Shown here one piece after another: positions 16,613 to 23,428 of a stretch of DNA of 34,567 nucleotides. The position numbers and the translations under genes were made by a program. Position 1 is the first letter of the stretch. Every line of letters starts with the position of its first letter. The notes under the pieces were generated by a model, which was given only the letters and a program-made list of their open reading frames with translations, did no database searches and was not told the origin of the DNA. This DNA is from Ruminococcus sp. (GTDB lineage: Bacteria > Bacillota > Clostridia > Oscillospirales > Acutalibacteraceae): assembly GCA_017384945.1 (NCBI GenBank), contig JAFNSO010000105.1, positions 1-34,567 of the forward strand, written 5' to 3'.

Positions 16613-17851
16613 TTATCTTAAAACATTGAGCAGAACACCCGCGGCTACAGCAGAGCCGATAACGCCCGCAACGTTGGGTCCCATGGCGTGCATGAGAAGG
16701 AAGTTTCCGGGATTCTCCTCTTGACCGACTCTCTGGGAGACACGCGCTGCCATCGGAACGGCGGAGACGCCGGCTGAGCCGATAAGCGGATTGACCTTGC
16801 CGCCGGTGGCCTTGTACATAACCTTTCCGAAGAGCACGCCGCAAGCGGAGCCCATCATAAAGGCAATAAGTCCGAGGGCGATAATCTTCAAGGTGCTCAG
16901 CGAAAGGAAGTTCGCTCCTGTAGCGGTAGCGCCTACGGTTGTACCGAGGAAAATCGTGATTATATTCATAAGCTCGTTCTGAGCTGTCTTTGAAAGTCTG
17001 TCGCACACTCCGCTTTCCTTGAGAAGATTACCAAACATTAGCATACCGACAAGCGGAGCCGCGTCTGGCAGAAGAATAGAGATAACAACGACGATAACAA
17101 CGGGGAAAATGATTTTCTCAAGCTTTGAAACAGGACGAAGCTGTTCCATAACGACCGCTCTCTCCTTTTTTGTGGTGAGCAGTCTCATAATCGGCGGCTG
17201 AATAATCGGAACAAGCGCCATATACGAGTAAGCCGCGATAGCGATTGAGCCGAGCAGCTCGGGAGCAAGCTTGGTGGTAACGTAGATAGCCGTAGGACCG
17301 TCCGCTCCGCCGATGATACCGATAGCGCCCGCCTGAGCGTCGGTAAAGCCGAGGAAAATAGCTCCGATAAAGGTAATGAAAATACCGATCTGAGCCGCAG
17401 CGCCGAGAATAAAACTCTTCGGGTTAGCGATAAGCGGTCCGAAGTCGGTCATAGCGCCGACGCCGAGGAAGATAAGCGGCGGGTAAATTCCGAGCTTAAC
17501 GCCCTGATACAGATAGTAGAATAAACCGCCGTAGTGAGGCACGTTGTAGTACTGAACGCCGTTTATAATCGTGGTGGCGTAGCCGTCGGTCGTACCCTTC
17601 GCCTTGATACACTCCGCGGCGCTCATAAGCGTCGTATCGGGAGCGGCGGTAATAGCGGGATAGAGGTTTACGAGCAACATTCCGAACGCAATAGGAAGAA
17701 GCAGAAGCGGCTCGAATTCCTTTTTGATCGCGAGGTAAAAAAGCACGCACGCGATACCAATCATAACATAGTTCTGCCAGCCGAGAGTCATCAGACCCGA
17801 GTCGGTAAATATACCCTGAATGGCATTCAAAAATCTTTCAATAATTTCCAT
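16613..17851 (-). CDS. Na+-translocating decarboxylase beta subunit (OadB/GcdB/MmdB family)
   Basis: 412 residues, highly hydrophobic with around ten spans. The subunit couples decarboxylation of carboxybiotin to Na+ export. Family hallmarks are PPLIFLGVGAMTDFGPLIAN, and GFTDAQAGAIGIIGGADGPT with the Na+-binding aspartate. TTVGATATGANFLS and the C-terminal HAMGPNVAGVIGSAVAAGVL are also present. Sequence alone does not tell oxaloacetate, methylmalonyl-CoA or glutaconyl-CoA specificity. AAAGGAG precedes the ATG, 14 bp after the gamma gene. No carboxyltransferase (alpha) or biotin carrier gene is in the operon. Confidence 0.95.
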   Translation of the reverse strand: MEIIERFLNAIQGIFTDSGLMTLGWQNYVMIGIACVLFYLAIKKEFEPLLLLPIAFGMLLVNLYPAITAAPDTTLMSAAECIKAKGTTDGYATTIINGVQYYNVPHYGGLFYYLYQGVKLGIYPPLIFLGVGAMTDFGPLIANPKSFILGAAAQIGIFITFIGAIFLGFTDAQAGAIGIIGGADGPTAIYVTTKLAPELLGSIAIAAYSYMALVPIIQPPIMRLLTTKKERAVVMEQLRPVSKLEKIIFPVVIVVVISILLPDAAPLVGMLMFGNLLKESGVCDRLSKTAQNELMNIITIFLGTTVGATATGANFLSLSTLKIIALGLIAFMMGSACGVLFGKVMYKATGGKVNPLIGSAGVSAVPMAARVSQRVGQEENPGNFLLMHAMGPNVAGVIGSAVAAGVLLNVLR

Positions 17852-17865
17852 ATTCCGACTCCTTT

Positions 17866-18261
17866 CTAAAACGGTCTTGTATTTTTAAGAACGCCCGCGT
17901 TAGCCCACGCCGAACGTGACGAGCTCTTATTTATACTTTTGATTCTGACCTTTTCCTTAGAGCCGTACATAGAATATACAGCGGCTGAGATAACGGCGAT
18001 AACCTCGTCGGAAACGCCCGTGTCTGATTTTACGGGCTTCAAAGCCGTTCTCGGCTTTTCAACCTCTGCCTTGACCTCGGGCTTTTTAAGTGATTCCTTG
18101 ACCTTTTGCTTTTTGCGGTCTGTAATCGAATTCTGCGCGCCCGTAACGATTTTACCCATCAGCCAAATGATGAAAATGAGGAAAACCAGTACGGAGAATA
18201 CAATTACAAAGCCCGTGAGCAACATCGAAGCGGATATCGTGAGTTTGCTCATCATATCCAT
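17866..18261 (-). CDS. Na+-pump decarboxylase gamma (OadG-like) subunit
   Basis: 131 residues from the ATG with GGGGG 7-8 bp upstream; in-frame codons up to 18327 overlap the promoter and are unlikely to be translated. One N-terminal span (MLLTGFVIVFSVLVFLIFII) is followed by a lysine- and proline-rich linker. The C-terminal segment reads SDEVIAVISAAVYSMYGS, then a basic tail ending SAWANAGVLKNTRPF, typical of gamma subunits of clostridial Na+ decarboxylases. It anchors the complex and helps assembly. It is first in a two-gene operon with the beta subunit. Confidence 0.85.
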   Translation of the reverse strand: MDMMSKLTISASMLLTGFVIVFSVLVFLIFIIWLMGKIVTGAQNSITDRKKQKVKESLKKPEVKAEVEKPRTALKPVKSDTGVSDEVIAVISAAVYSMYGSKEKVRIKSINKSSSRSAWANAGVLKNTRPF

Positions 18262-18268
18262 ATGCAAT

Positions 18269-18318
18269 ACCCCCATATTTAGTCCATTATATACAATAAT
18301 TATACTTAATATGGGGGT
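18269..18318. repeat. Perfect 11-bp inverted repeat across the oadG promoter and ribosome-binding site
   Basis: ACCCCCATATT (18269-18279) and AATATGGGGGT (18308-18318) are exact reverse complements, 28 bp apart. On the minus strand the upstream arm falls in the spacer between -35 and -10. The downstream arm contains the GGGGG ribosome-binding site of the gamma-subunit gene. Because transcription should begin between the arms, they cannot pair in that RNA, which points to a DNA operator for a regulator. The repeat is certain; the operator role is inferred. Confidence 0.7.
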
Positions 18319-18327
18319 AAAGTTCAA
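18299..18327 (-). promoter_or_regulatory. Sigma-A promoter of the oadG-oadB operon
   Basis: TTGAAC (18322-18327), a 17-bp spacer and TATAAT (18299-18304) on the minus strand give a predicted start near 18292 and a ~30-base leader. A second TATAAT-like run lies slightly downstream. Confidence 0.75.
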
Positions 18328-18404
18328 TGAAAAATATTCAGTTTTTTAATTTTCGGTAGTTTTGACAGTTTTCCGAAAAGATTATTGTATTATTTGGTAA
18401 CTAA

Positions 18405-19883
18405 TCAGAGTATGATACAAATGAGTCCGTTGCAGCCCTTGTTGATGATTTTTTCGATTGTCTCCCCTATCTTGGCTCTCGCGTCGTCGGGCATACGGTA
18501 GAGCTTGTTGTGCAATCCCTCGTTTACGAGCTCATGGACAGACTTGCCGAAGATGTTTGACTCCCAGATTTTCTGAGGATCCTCCTCGAACTCCTTGAGC
18601 ATATACGTCACAAGCTCCTGACTCTGCGCTTCCGAGCCGACTATCGGGGTCACCTCGGTCATTGTGTTGACCTTCATCATATGAATCGAAGGAGCTGACG
18701 CCTTCAGCCTTATTCCGTACTTGCCGTTTTGCTTGATGATTTCGGGCTCCTCGAGGCTCAGTTCCTCCATAGTCGGCATAACGATTCCGTAGCCGGTGTC
18801 CTGAACCTGTCTGTAAGCCGCCGCGAGCTTGTCGAACTCCTTCTGCTTTCGGGAGAGCTCAGACACGCAGTTGAGCAAAGAGCACTCGTCGCTGAGCTCG
18901 AGACCCGTTTTCTCGGAAAGAACCCTGTAGAACAGCTCCTTATACACGGCGACGGAGATTTTAGCCTGACCCTTACCGAGGTTGATGTCGGTCAGTCGGC
19001 TGAAATCGACGTACTCGCAGTCGGCGATTTCACCCAGCGCGTCCTGAACCTGTCGGATTTTCTGAATTTTTGAAGCGGACTGCCTGATCGACTCAAAAAC
19101 TCCGCGCTTGATTTCGTTGTCGGAAGGCAAAGCCACGACCCAGCTCGGAACGTCAACCCCGATTTCTCGTATCGGGAATTCAAAAAGAAGCTGCGCGAGA
19201 ATCCGCTTTATTTCGTTTTCATCGAGTTCCATACAGCTTACGGGAATGACGGGAACACTGTAGTCTGAGCTAAGCCTACGCGCAAGGTTTTGTGAGCTTT
19301 CCGACTCGGGCGCTAATGTGTTTAGCAGGACGATAAACGGCTTGTTGATGCTTTTGAGCTCGTCAATAACGCGCTTTTCGGCTTCGGCGTACTCCTCGCG
19401 CGGTAGGTCTGTTATCGAACCGTCGGTCGTTACTACGAGACCGATCGTGCTGTGGTCGGTGATGACCTTCTTTGTACCGAGCTCCGCCGCCTCCTCAAAT
19501 GGGATCTCCTCGTCGAACCACGGCGTTTTGACCATTCTTGGCTCGTCGTCCTCGATGTAGCCGAGGGCGCTGTCTACAATGTAGCCGACGCAGTCGACCA
19601 TTCTGACCTTGAGATTTGCTTTGTCGGACAGGGTTATCTCAATTGATTCCTCGGGGATAAACTTCGGCTCGGTAGTCATAATAGTCCTGCCGCCCGAGGA
19701 CTGCGGGAGCTCGTCGACCGTTCTCGCGTATAAGCTTTCGTCACCGATATTCGGTAACACTACCGTGTCCATAAACCTCTTTATGAAGGTGCTCTTGCCG
19801 CTTCTGACGGGTCCTACCACTCCGATATACACGTCGCCGTTCGTGCGGCGTGAAATGTCTCTGTAAACTGATCTTTCTTCCAT
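18405..19883 (-). CDS. spoIVA: Stage IV sporulation protein A, coat morphogenetic ATPase
   Basis: 492 residues, the usual length. The N-terminus carries RRTNGDVYIGVVGPVRSGKS with a TRAFAC-type Walker A at residues 24-31, then VDCVGYIVDSALG and the STIGLVVTTDGSI region. The protein ends with the short hydrophobic CNGLICIIL used for SpoVM and surface contact. SpoIVA hydrolyses ATP to polymerise irreversibly on the forespore outer membrane as the coat basement layer. AGGAGG precedes the ATG. It is 12 bp downstream of sipL, whose product binds it in C. difficile, and 3-5 kb from a spoVM homologue. Confidence 0.97.
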   Translation of the reverse strand: MEERSVYRDISRRTNGDVYIGVVGPVRSGKSTFIKRFMDTVVLPNIGDESLYARTVDELPQSSGGRTIMTTEPKFIPEESIEITLSDKANLKVRMVDCVGYIVDSALGYIEDDEPRMVKTPWFDEEIPFEEAAELGTKKVITDHSTIGLVVTTDGSITDLPREEYAEAEKRVIDELKSINKPFIVLLNTLAPESESSQNLARRLSSDYSVPVIPVSCMELDENEIKRILAQLLFEFPIREIGVDVPSWVVALPSDNEIKRGVFESIRQSASKIQKIRQVQDALGEIADCEYVDFSRLTDINLGKGQAKISVAVYKELFYRVLSEKTGLELSDECSLLNCVSELSRKQKEFDKLAAAYRQVQDTGYGIVMPTMEELSLEEPEIIKQNGKYGIRLKASAPSIHMMKVNTMTEVTPIVGSEAQSQELVTYMLKEFEEDPQKIWESNIFGKSVHELVNEGLHNKLYRMPDDARAKIGETIEKIINKGCNGLICIIL

Positions 19884-19895
19884 TTTTCCGTCCTC

Positions 19896-21422
19896 CTATA
19901 GTGTGGGTATCATAAGCATTGCGCTGTTTTCGAGAATATCTGAGTCGAGGTCGTTTTCCTCGTAAATTCTTTTAAGCCTTGTGTTATATCGCTTGGCGAT
20001 TTCCCAAAGGCTCTCTCCCCCGTCGGCGTAGTAGAGTACAAGCGACGAAGCCGACGGCTCAAGCTTTTTGTCCTCGTCAACGTTTACCGAGCGGACAATG
20101 TTTTTTATATCCTCGTTAATAAGCGAAGCTGTGAATCTCAGCTCACAGCGGAGCTCAATTGTATTATTGTCGCCGATTCTGTAGCTGAGGCTGAGCGGCG
20201 TGACACTCAGAAAATTAAGCCTGTTGTACGAGGAAGGCAAATCAAACTCGTTCATAAACTCGACCGAGCGCTCAAGATAGACGTATTGTCCCTCGCTGTT
20301 CAAAGCGAGGATACAGACGTTCAGCTTTGAGCTTACGCTCAGGCTGTCTGAGTTGAGGACGTTATTCTGCGGGCAGTAGGAGCAGCGCAAATCAAGAATC
20401 TCAACAACTGAGTTTTCCTCGAAGCCGACGCTCTCCTTTTGCATAACGGTTTCGCTGAGTGAATAAACGTCGGTCGGAACCGTGACCCTCGAGAGCTGCG
20501 GACTTGAGGCGAACTCGGTGGAGAACGCGTCGAGAACTATCTCGGTCTCGCTTTGAGAATATCCCTCGGCGGTCAAGCAAAGACGGCAGTCCACATCCAC
20601 AAGGGGATTTTCGGAGAGGATGTCGTTTTTGAGCCTTATATCAAACGACATCACGCTTATATCGGCGGATACAACGGTATCGCTGTCAAAGCTCTCGCAG
20701 TCGATGACCTTTGAGAACGGAATTATGTAGTCGAGCTGCTGCGGACGCTCAGCCTCAGCGCTCAGATACAGAAGCCTGACGCTGAGCTCGCCGTTTAGCA
20801 TAAGCTTGTCGGGGATTATCTTGAAGTCGGTTATCCTCGCTTTGACGTCGCTGTCGAGTATCACTTCAACCGAGGGCTTGTTGCCGATTTGAAGCTCGTC
20901 GCCCGCGCTGAACTGCTCCTGACAAAGCGAGACGAGCGCAGACACGCTCTGGTTTTTTGTAAGAAATTCGAGTTTATCGCTGTCGTCGGGTGAAAATAAA
21001 TCCACAGTCGAGCGGCACATAACCTTTGCGTAAAGCGAGAACGCGCCGTGAACCGTCAGTCTGCGTCTGGAAAGCGCCCTGCAATTGACGTACTCGCATT
21101 TTACGGATGTAATCGCGACGGCGTTCTCCGCGCCCGATTTAAGCGGAAAGGACGAATTGAACGGCACAGTCTGTTCGCAGGCGCGCAGGGAACCGCTCGG
21201 GTCAATATACAAAACAGAAACAACCGTTGAGCCGTCAACCTGAAGCTGACCGCCGCTCAGATTTCGGTTGTAAATCTTAGGTATAAGCTTGCACCGAAGT
21301 ATTTTCTCGATATCGGGACAATAGTCGGGAAGCGTGAAGTCGATGTCTACAGGCTGCTCGGCGACAGTGTCAAGCAGAGATGACAAAACTCCTACAGGGA
21401 TTTTTTTGAGGTTAAATTCCAT
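19896..21422 (-). CDS. sipL: SipL-like spore coat protein (DUF3794/SPOCS repeats plus C-terminal LysM)
   Basis: 508 residues. The N-terminus contains DFTLPDYCPDIEKILRCKLI, the mark of the DUF3794 (SPOCS) family. Further SPOCS-like modules fill the middle, including PDYxPDI-independent repeats near residues 160-290. The last 50 residues form a LysM domain (GGESLWEIAKRYNTRLKRIY ... ENSAMLMIPTL). In C. difficile SipL has this architecture and binds SpoIVA through its LysM domain. Adjacency to spoIVA makes the same role very likely. GGAGAG precedes the ATG. A CGAATATATAT element about 50 bp upstream is loosely like a sigma-E -10; this is weak. Confidence 0.9.
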   Translation of the reverse strand: MEFNLKKIPVGVLSSLLDTVAEQPVDIDFTLPDYCPDIEKILRCKLIPKIYNRNLSGGQLQVDGSTVVSVLYIDPSGSLRACEQTVPFNSSFPLKSGAENAVAITSVKCEYVNCRALSRRRLTVHGAFSLYAKVMCRSTVDLFSPDDSDKLEFLTKNQSVSALVSLCQEQFSAGDELQIGNKPSVEVILDSDVKARITDFKIIPDKLMLNGELSVRLLYLSAEAERPQQLDYIIPFSKVIDCESFDSDTVVSADISVMSFDIRLKNDILSENPLVDVDCRLCLTAEGYSQSETEIVLDAFSTEFASSPQLSRVTVPTDVYSLSETVMQKESVGFEENSVVEILDLRCSYCPQNNVLNSDSLSVSSKLNVCILALNSEGQYVYLERSVEFMNEFDLPSSYNRLNFLSVTPLSLSYRIGDNNTIELRCELRFTASLINEDIKNIVRSVNVDEDKKLEPSASSLVLYYADGGESLWEIAKRYNTRLKRIYEENDLDSDILENSAMLMIPTL

Positions 21423-21503
21423 AAATTTTTCTCTCCTTTTTGTTGCTGTTACATATATATTCGAAAGAAGAGAAAATAGAACCTCCGCTTATTATTTTAA
21501 AAA

Positions 21504-21546
21504 CAAAAAAAACAGGCACACAACGCTTTCACGCTGTATGCCTGTT
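21504..21546 (-). terminator. Rho-independent terminator after the dockerin-protein gene
   Basis: A 12-base stem AACAGGCAYACA/TGTRTGCCTGTT (21535-21546 and 21511-21522, one G-U pair in the minus-strand RNA) is followed on the minus strand by a T-rich run (21504-21512). It lies 14 bases past the stop. Confidence 0.9.
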
Positions 21547-21559
21547 GATTTTTAATTAC

Positions 21560-22930
21560 TTAGTCGAGTTGAGCGAGCTTGCGCTGGATAGCGGTCGCGT
21601 CCTTGACGTTTACGGCGTCGTCCTCGTTGAAATCGGCGAGATACATCTGCTCATCGTCGAACTCAGTAAGCTTCGCGAGCATTTTCTGAATCTCGGTAGC
21701 GTCCTTGATATTGAGGTAGGTGTCGCGATTGACGTCTCCTCTCTCGAAGGAAGTGATTGTGGGAGGCTCGGTTGTTGTAGTGGGCTCTGTCATTGTAGTA
21801 GGCTCTGTTGTTGTCTCAGGCTCGGTAACAGTAGAGGGTTCCTCTGTCGCGGTATCGGGCTCTGTAGCAGGCTCGGTCTCGTCGCCTACTGCAGGAGTTA
21901 TGGTACCTGTGAATTTACCGACTCTTGCGAGAGGAGCGGTGATTTCATCAATATCGTCCTTCTCCTTGGAGGTACTGGGATCCTGAGTGTAGTTACCCTT
22001 AACGTTATCTACCATGCTGAGGTCGAAGGGGCAGCAATCAAGAGCTGATTCTCCTCTGCCGCAGAGTGTCATAGCGCCGATACCCTTTGAGGTAAGCTGG
22101 CTTTCTGTGATACCGAGAACCTTGAGAGGAATTTTAATCTCATAGAAGCTGTCGTATTTTGTGTTGTGCACACCCTTGCTTCCCTTGAAGCTCTTATAAT
22201 CAACCCAGTTAGCGCTGTCTGAGCAAACATCATCGGGAGAATTGGAATCATTAAGTCCCCAAATGCTGTCGCAGACGTTGCCGTCATACATTTTGTACTC
22301 AATTCCCTCGTTTTTGAAGTTACCGCAGTGAGTGGTGTAGTCGGTGTTACCCGAGGAGTCGGCGACCGTGAAGTGTCCGGGAGTACCCAAACCTGCCTTT
22401 GTACTCATATAGAAGAGGTGGTCGACGTGAGATTTATAGTCGATTTTGTCACCCCAAATATAATCGCCGCTTGATACCTTACCTGTAAGACCCTTCTTTG
22501 AGGGGTCAACGCTGAGCGCGAGAATGAGGTGAAGGTCACCCATTTTACCGCCGTCCATGAGAGAAGCGTCGCCCGCGTTCTGCCATGTATCGGTTGTGTT
22601 TACATACTGCATACCGATATAAAGATTGTCGCTGTCCCACGCGGCGAAAAGACCGCACGCGTCGATAAGGCAGTTCTCGTGAGCGCCCTTCCAGTGGTTG
22701 GCAACGTCCCACGCGCCGCTTGTGGCGATTCTCATATCCTCTGACCAGTCGCTGCCGTCACCGTCGATTTTGATAGTCTTCTTAACGCCTGCCTTGCCGC
22801 CCGCGTTTGTAGTGTAGTACTTAGCAAGCTTGCCGCTCGCTGCGGAAGCCGATAATCCGGTCACTACAAAACACGAAACGATCATTGCCGCGATAAGAGC
22901 AAGACAAATAAATTTTTTCGTTACCTTCAT
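21560..22930 (-). CDS. Secreted dockerin protein with CBM9/DOMON-like domain
   Basis: 456 residues. The signal peptide (about 1-31) has a hydrophobic core and a SASAAS cleavage region. A beta-rich domain follows (about 45-340) starting KIDGDGSDWSEDMRI and LFAAWDSDNLYIGMQY, a layout like CBM9/DOMON-type sugar-binding modules. No glycosidase catalytic motif is seen. A Thr/Glu/Pro linker (~352-394) leads to a C-terminal dockerin. Its two calcium-binding repeats are GDVNRDTYLNIKDATEIQKM and ADFNEDDAVNVKDATAIQRK. Dockerins plug into cohesins of cellulosome or amylosome scaffolds outside the cell. AAAGGAG precedes the ATG. Monocistronic with its own promoter and terminator. It probably acts as a polysaccharide-binding accessory; ligand unknown. 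Confidence 0.85.
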   Translation of the reverse strand: MKVTKKFICLALIAAMIVSCFVVTGLSASAASGKLAKYYTTNAGGKAGVKKTIKIDGDGSDWSEDMRIATSGAWDVANHWKGAHENCLIDACGLFAAWDSDNLYIGMQYVNTTDTWQNAGDASLMDGGKMGDLHLILALSVDPSKKGLTGKVSSGDYIWGDKIDYKSHVDHLFYMSTKAGLGTPGHFTVADSSGNTDYTTHCGNFKNEGIEYKMYDGNVCDSIWGLNDSNSPDDVCSDSANWVDYKSFKGSKGVHNTKYDSFYEIKIPLKVLGITESQLTSKGIGAMTLCGRGESALDCCPFDLSMVDNVKGNYTQDPSTSKEKDDIDEITAPLARVGKFTGTITPAVGDETEPATEPDTATEEPSTVTEPETTTEPTTMTEPTTTTEPPTITSFERGDVNRDTYLNIKDATEIQKMLAKLTEFDDEQMYLADFNEDDAVNVKDATAIQRKLAQLD

Positions 22931-22997
22931 AATTCAAAACTCCTTTTATACCAACATACAAAACAAAGCATATATCGGCACTTTAAATTTCCATTAT

Positions 22998-23026
22998 ATT
23001 TTACAATATTTTTCAGCCTTTAGCAA
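22998..23026 (-). promoter_or_regulatory. Probable promoter of the dockerin-protein gene
   Basis: On the minus strand TTGCTA (23021-23026), a 17-bp spacer and TAAAAT (22998-23003), with a second TATAAT four bases further on, lie 70 bp ahead of the ATG. It starts right after the spoVM terminator. Confidence 0.6.
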
Positions 23027-23034
23027 ACAAAATT

Positions 23035-23073
23035 TGCCGTATACGCAAATTTCAGCGATTTGCATATACGGCA
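23035..23073 (-). terminator. Terminator of the spoVM mini-operon
   Basis: A 15-16 bp stem, arms at 23035-23050 and 23058-23073 with a seven-base loop, has one position that is C-A on the plus strand but G-U in the minus-strand RNA. This strand bias supports a minus-strand transcript. AAATTTTGTTT follows. It sits 24 bases past the spoVM stop. Confidence 0.75.
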
Positions 23074-23096
23074 GGGGTCGGATAGTGATAAATTTG

Positions 23097-23186
23097 TTAA
23101 GAGATTTGCGGCAATTTCTTGATTTTAAAGATTTTCCGAAGCCAGAACGAAACAAATCTCGGGTTTTCTATAAGTACAACTTTCAT
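23097..23186 (-). CDS. spoVM: SpoVM-like amphipathic peptide (29 aa), forespore curvature sensor
   Basis: The peptide starts MKVVLIENPRFVSFWLRKIF and ends KIKKLPQIS. It aligns without gaps to B. subtilis SpoVM (MKFYTIKLPKFLGGIVRAML...). It shares MK at 1-2, Ile6, Pro9 (the known helix-orienting residue), a basic residue at 10, Phe11 and Arg17, with hydrophobic residues at 12, 15, 16, 19 and 20. SpoVM lies flat on the convex forespore membrane and recruits SpoIVA, whose gene is 3 kb away. CAGGAGGT lies 6 bp before the ATG, overlapping the end of the preceding small gene, and a terminator follows. The short length is normal for SpoVM and means gene callers usually miss it. Confidence 0.85.
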   Translation of the reverse strand: MKVVLIENPRFVSFWLRKIFKIKKLPQIS

Positions 23187-23189
23187 AAG

Positions 23190-23333
23190 CTACCTCCTGC
23201 ACAGCGACCACGCCAGTAATATTACGGTGATCAACGAAATTATTAACACAAACCTGCACGGCAGGATTGTCGCGAGAAACAGTCCCGTTCCGAACGCCAG
23301 CGCGAGTGAAATCTGATGTCGATAAGTATACAT
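23190..23333 (-). CDS. 47-residue two-span membrane microprotein, co-transcribed with spoVM
   Basis: The peptide starts MYTYRHQISLALAFGTGLFL and ends in WSLCRR. Two hydrophobic stretches (about residues 9-25 and 28-44) are joined by a short PCR turn, so a helical hairpin in the membrane is likely. GAGGTGATTAAATG gives a good ribosome-binding site. Its TAG is three bases before the spoVM ATG, and the spoVM ribosome-binding site is embedded in its final codons (AGG AGG), so the two are almost surely translated together. I do not recognise a named family. Context suggests a mother-cell membrane peptide acting with SpoVM and SpoIVA, which is inference. Confidence 0.7.
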   Translation of the reverse strand: MYTYRHQISLALAFGTGLFLATILPCRFVLIISLITVILLAWSLCRR

Positions 23334-23381
23334 TTAATCACCTCGCTACATACTACGCGCAAAATCAAAATGTGTTACCGC

Positions 23382-23410
23382 TTGCAAAAAGACTTCTTTT
23401 GGTATATCAT
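23382..23410 (+). promoter_or_regulatory. Probable promoter of the pseudouridine synthase gene
   Basis: TTGCAA (23382-23387), a 17-bp spacer and TATCAT (23405-23410) on the plus strand lie 18 bp ahead of the ATG at 23429. It is divergent from the spoVM mini-operon. Confidence 0.6.
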
Positions 23411-23428
23411 AGAGAAAACGGAGGAAGT

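Noticed and set aside
21741..21890. Repetitive DNA in the dockerin-protein gene as a possible repeat array
   Set aside because: The repeats are short, imperfect ACNGAGCC-like codon runs for the TEPTTTTEP linker, not spaced direct repeats; there is no CRISPR structure.
21440..22048. 202-codon plus-strand frame opposite the dockerin gene
   Set aside because: It arises from the repetitive linker and dockerin codons read backwards; its composition is low-complexity and there is no ribosome-binding site.
23267..23428. N-terminal extension of the pseudouridine synthase frame
   Set aside because: It has no ribosome-binding site, does not resemble the family, and overlaps the better supported 47-residue gene on the other strand. 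The ATG at 23429 has GGAGG and begins directly before the S4 domain.
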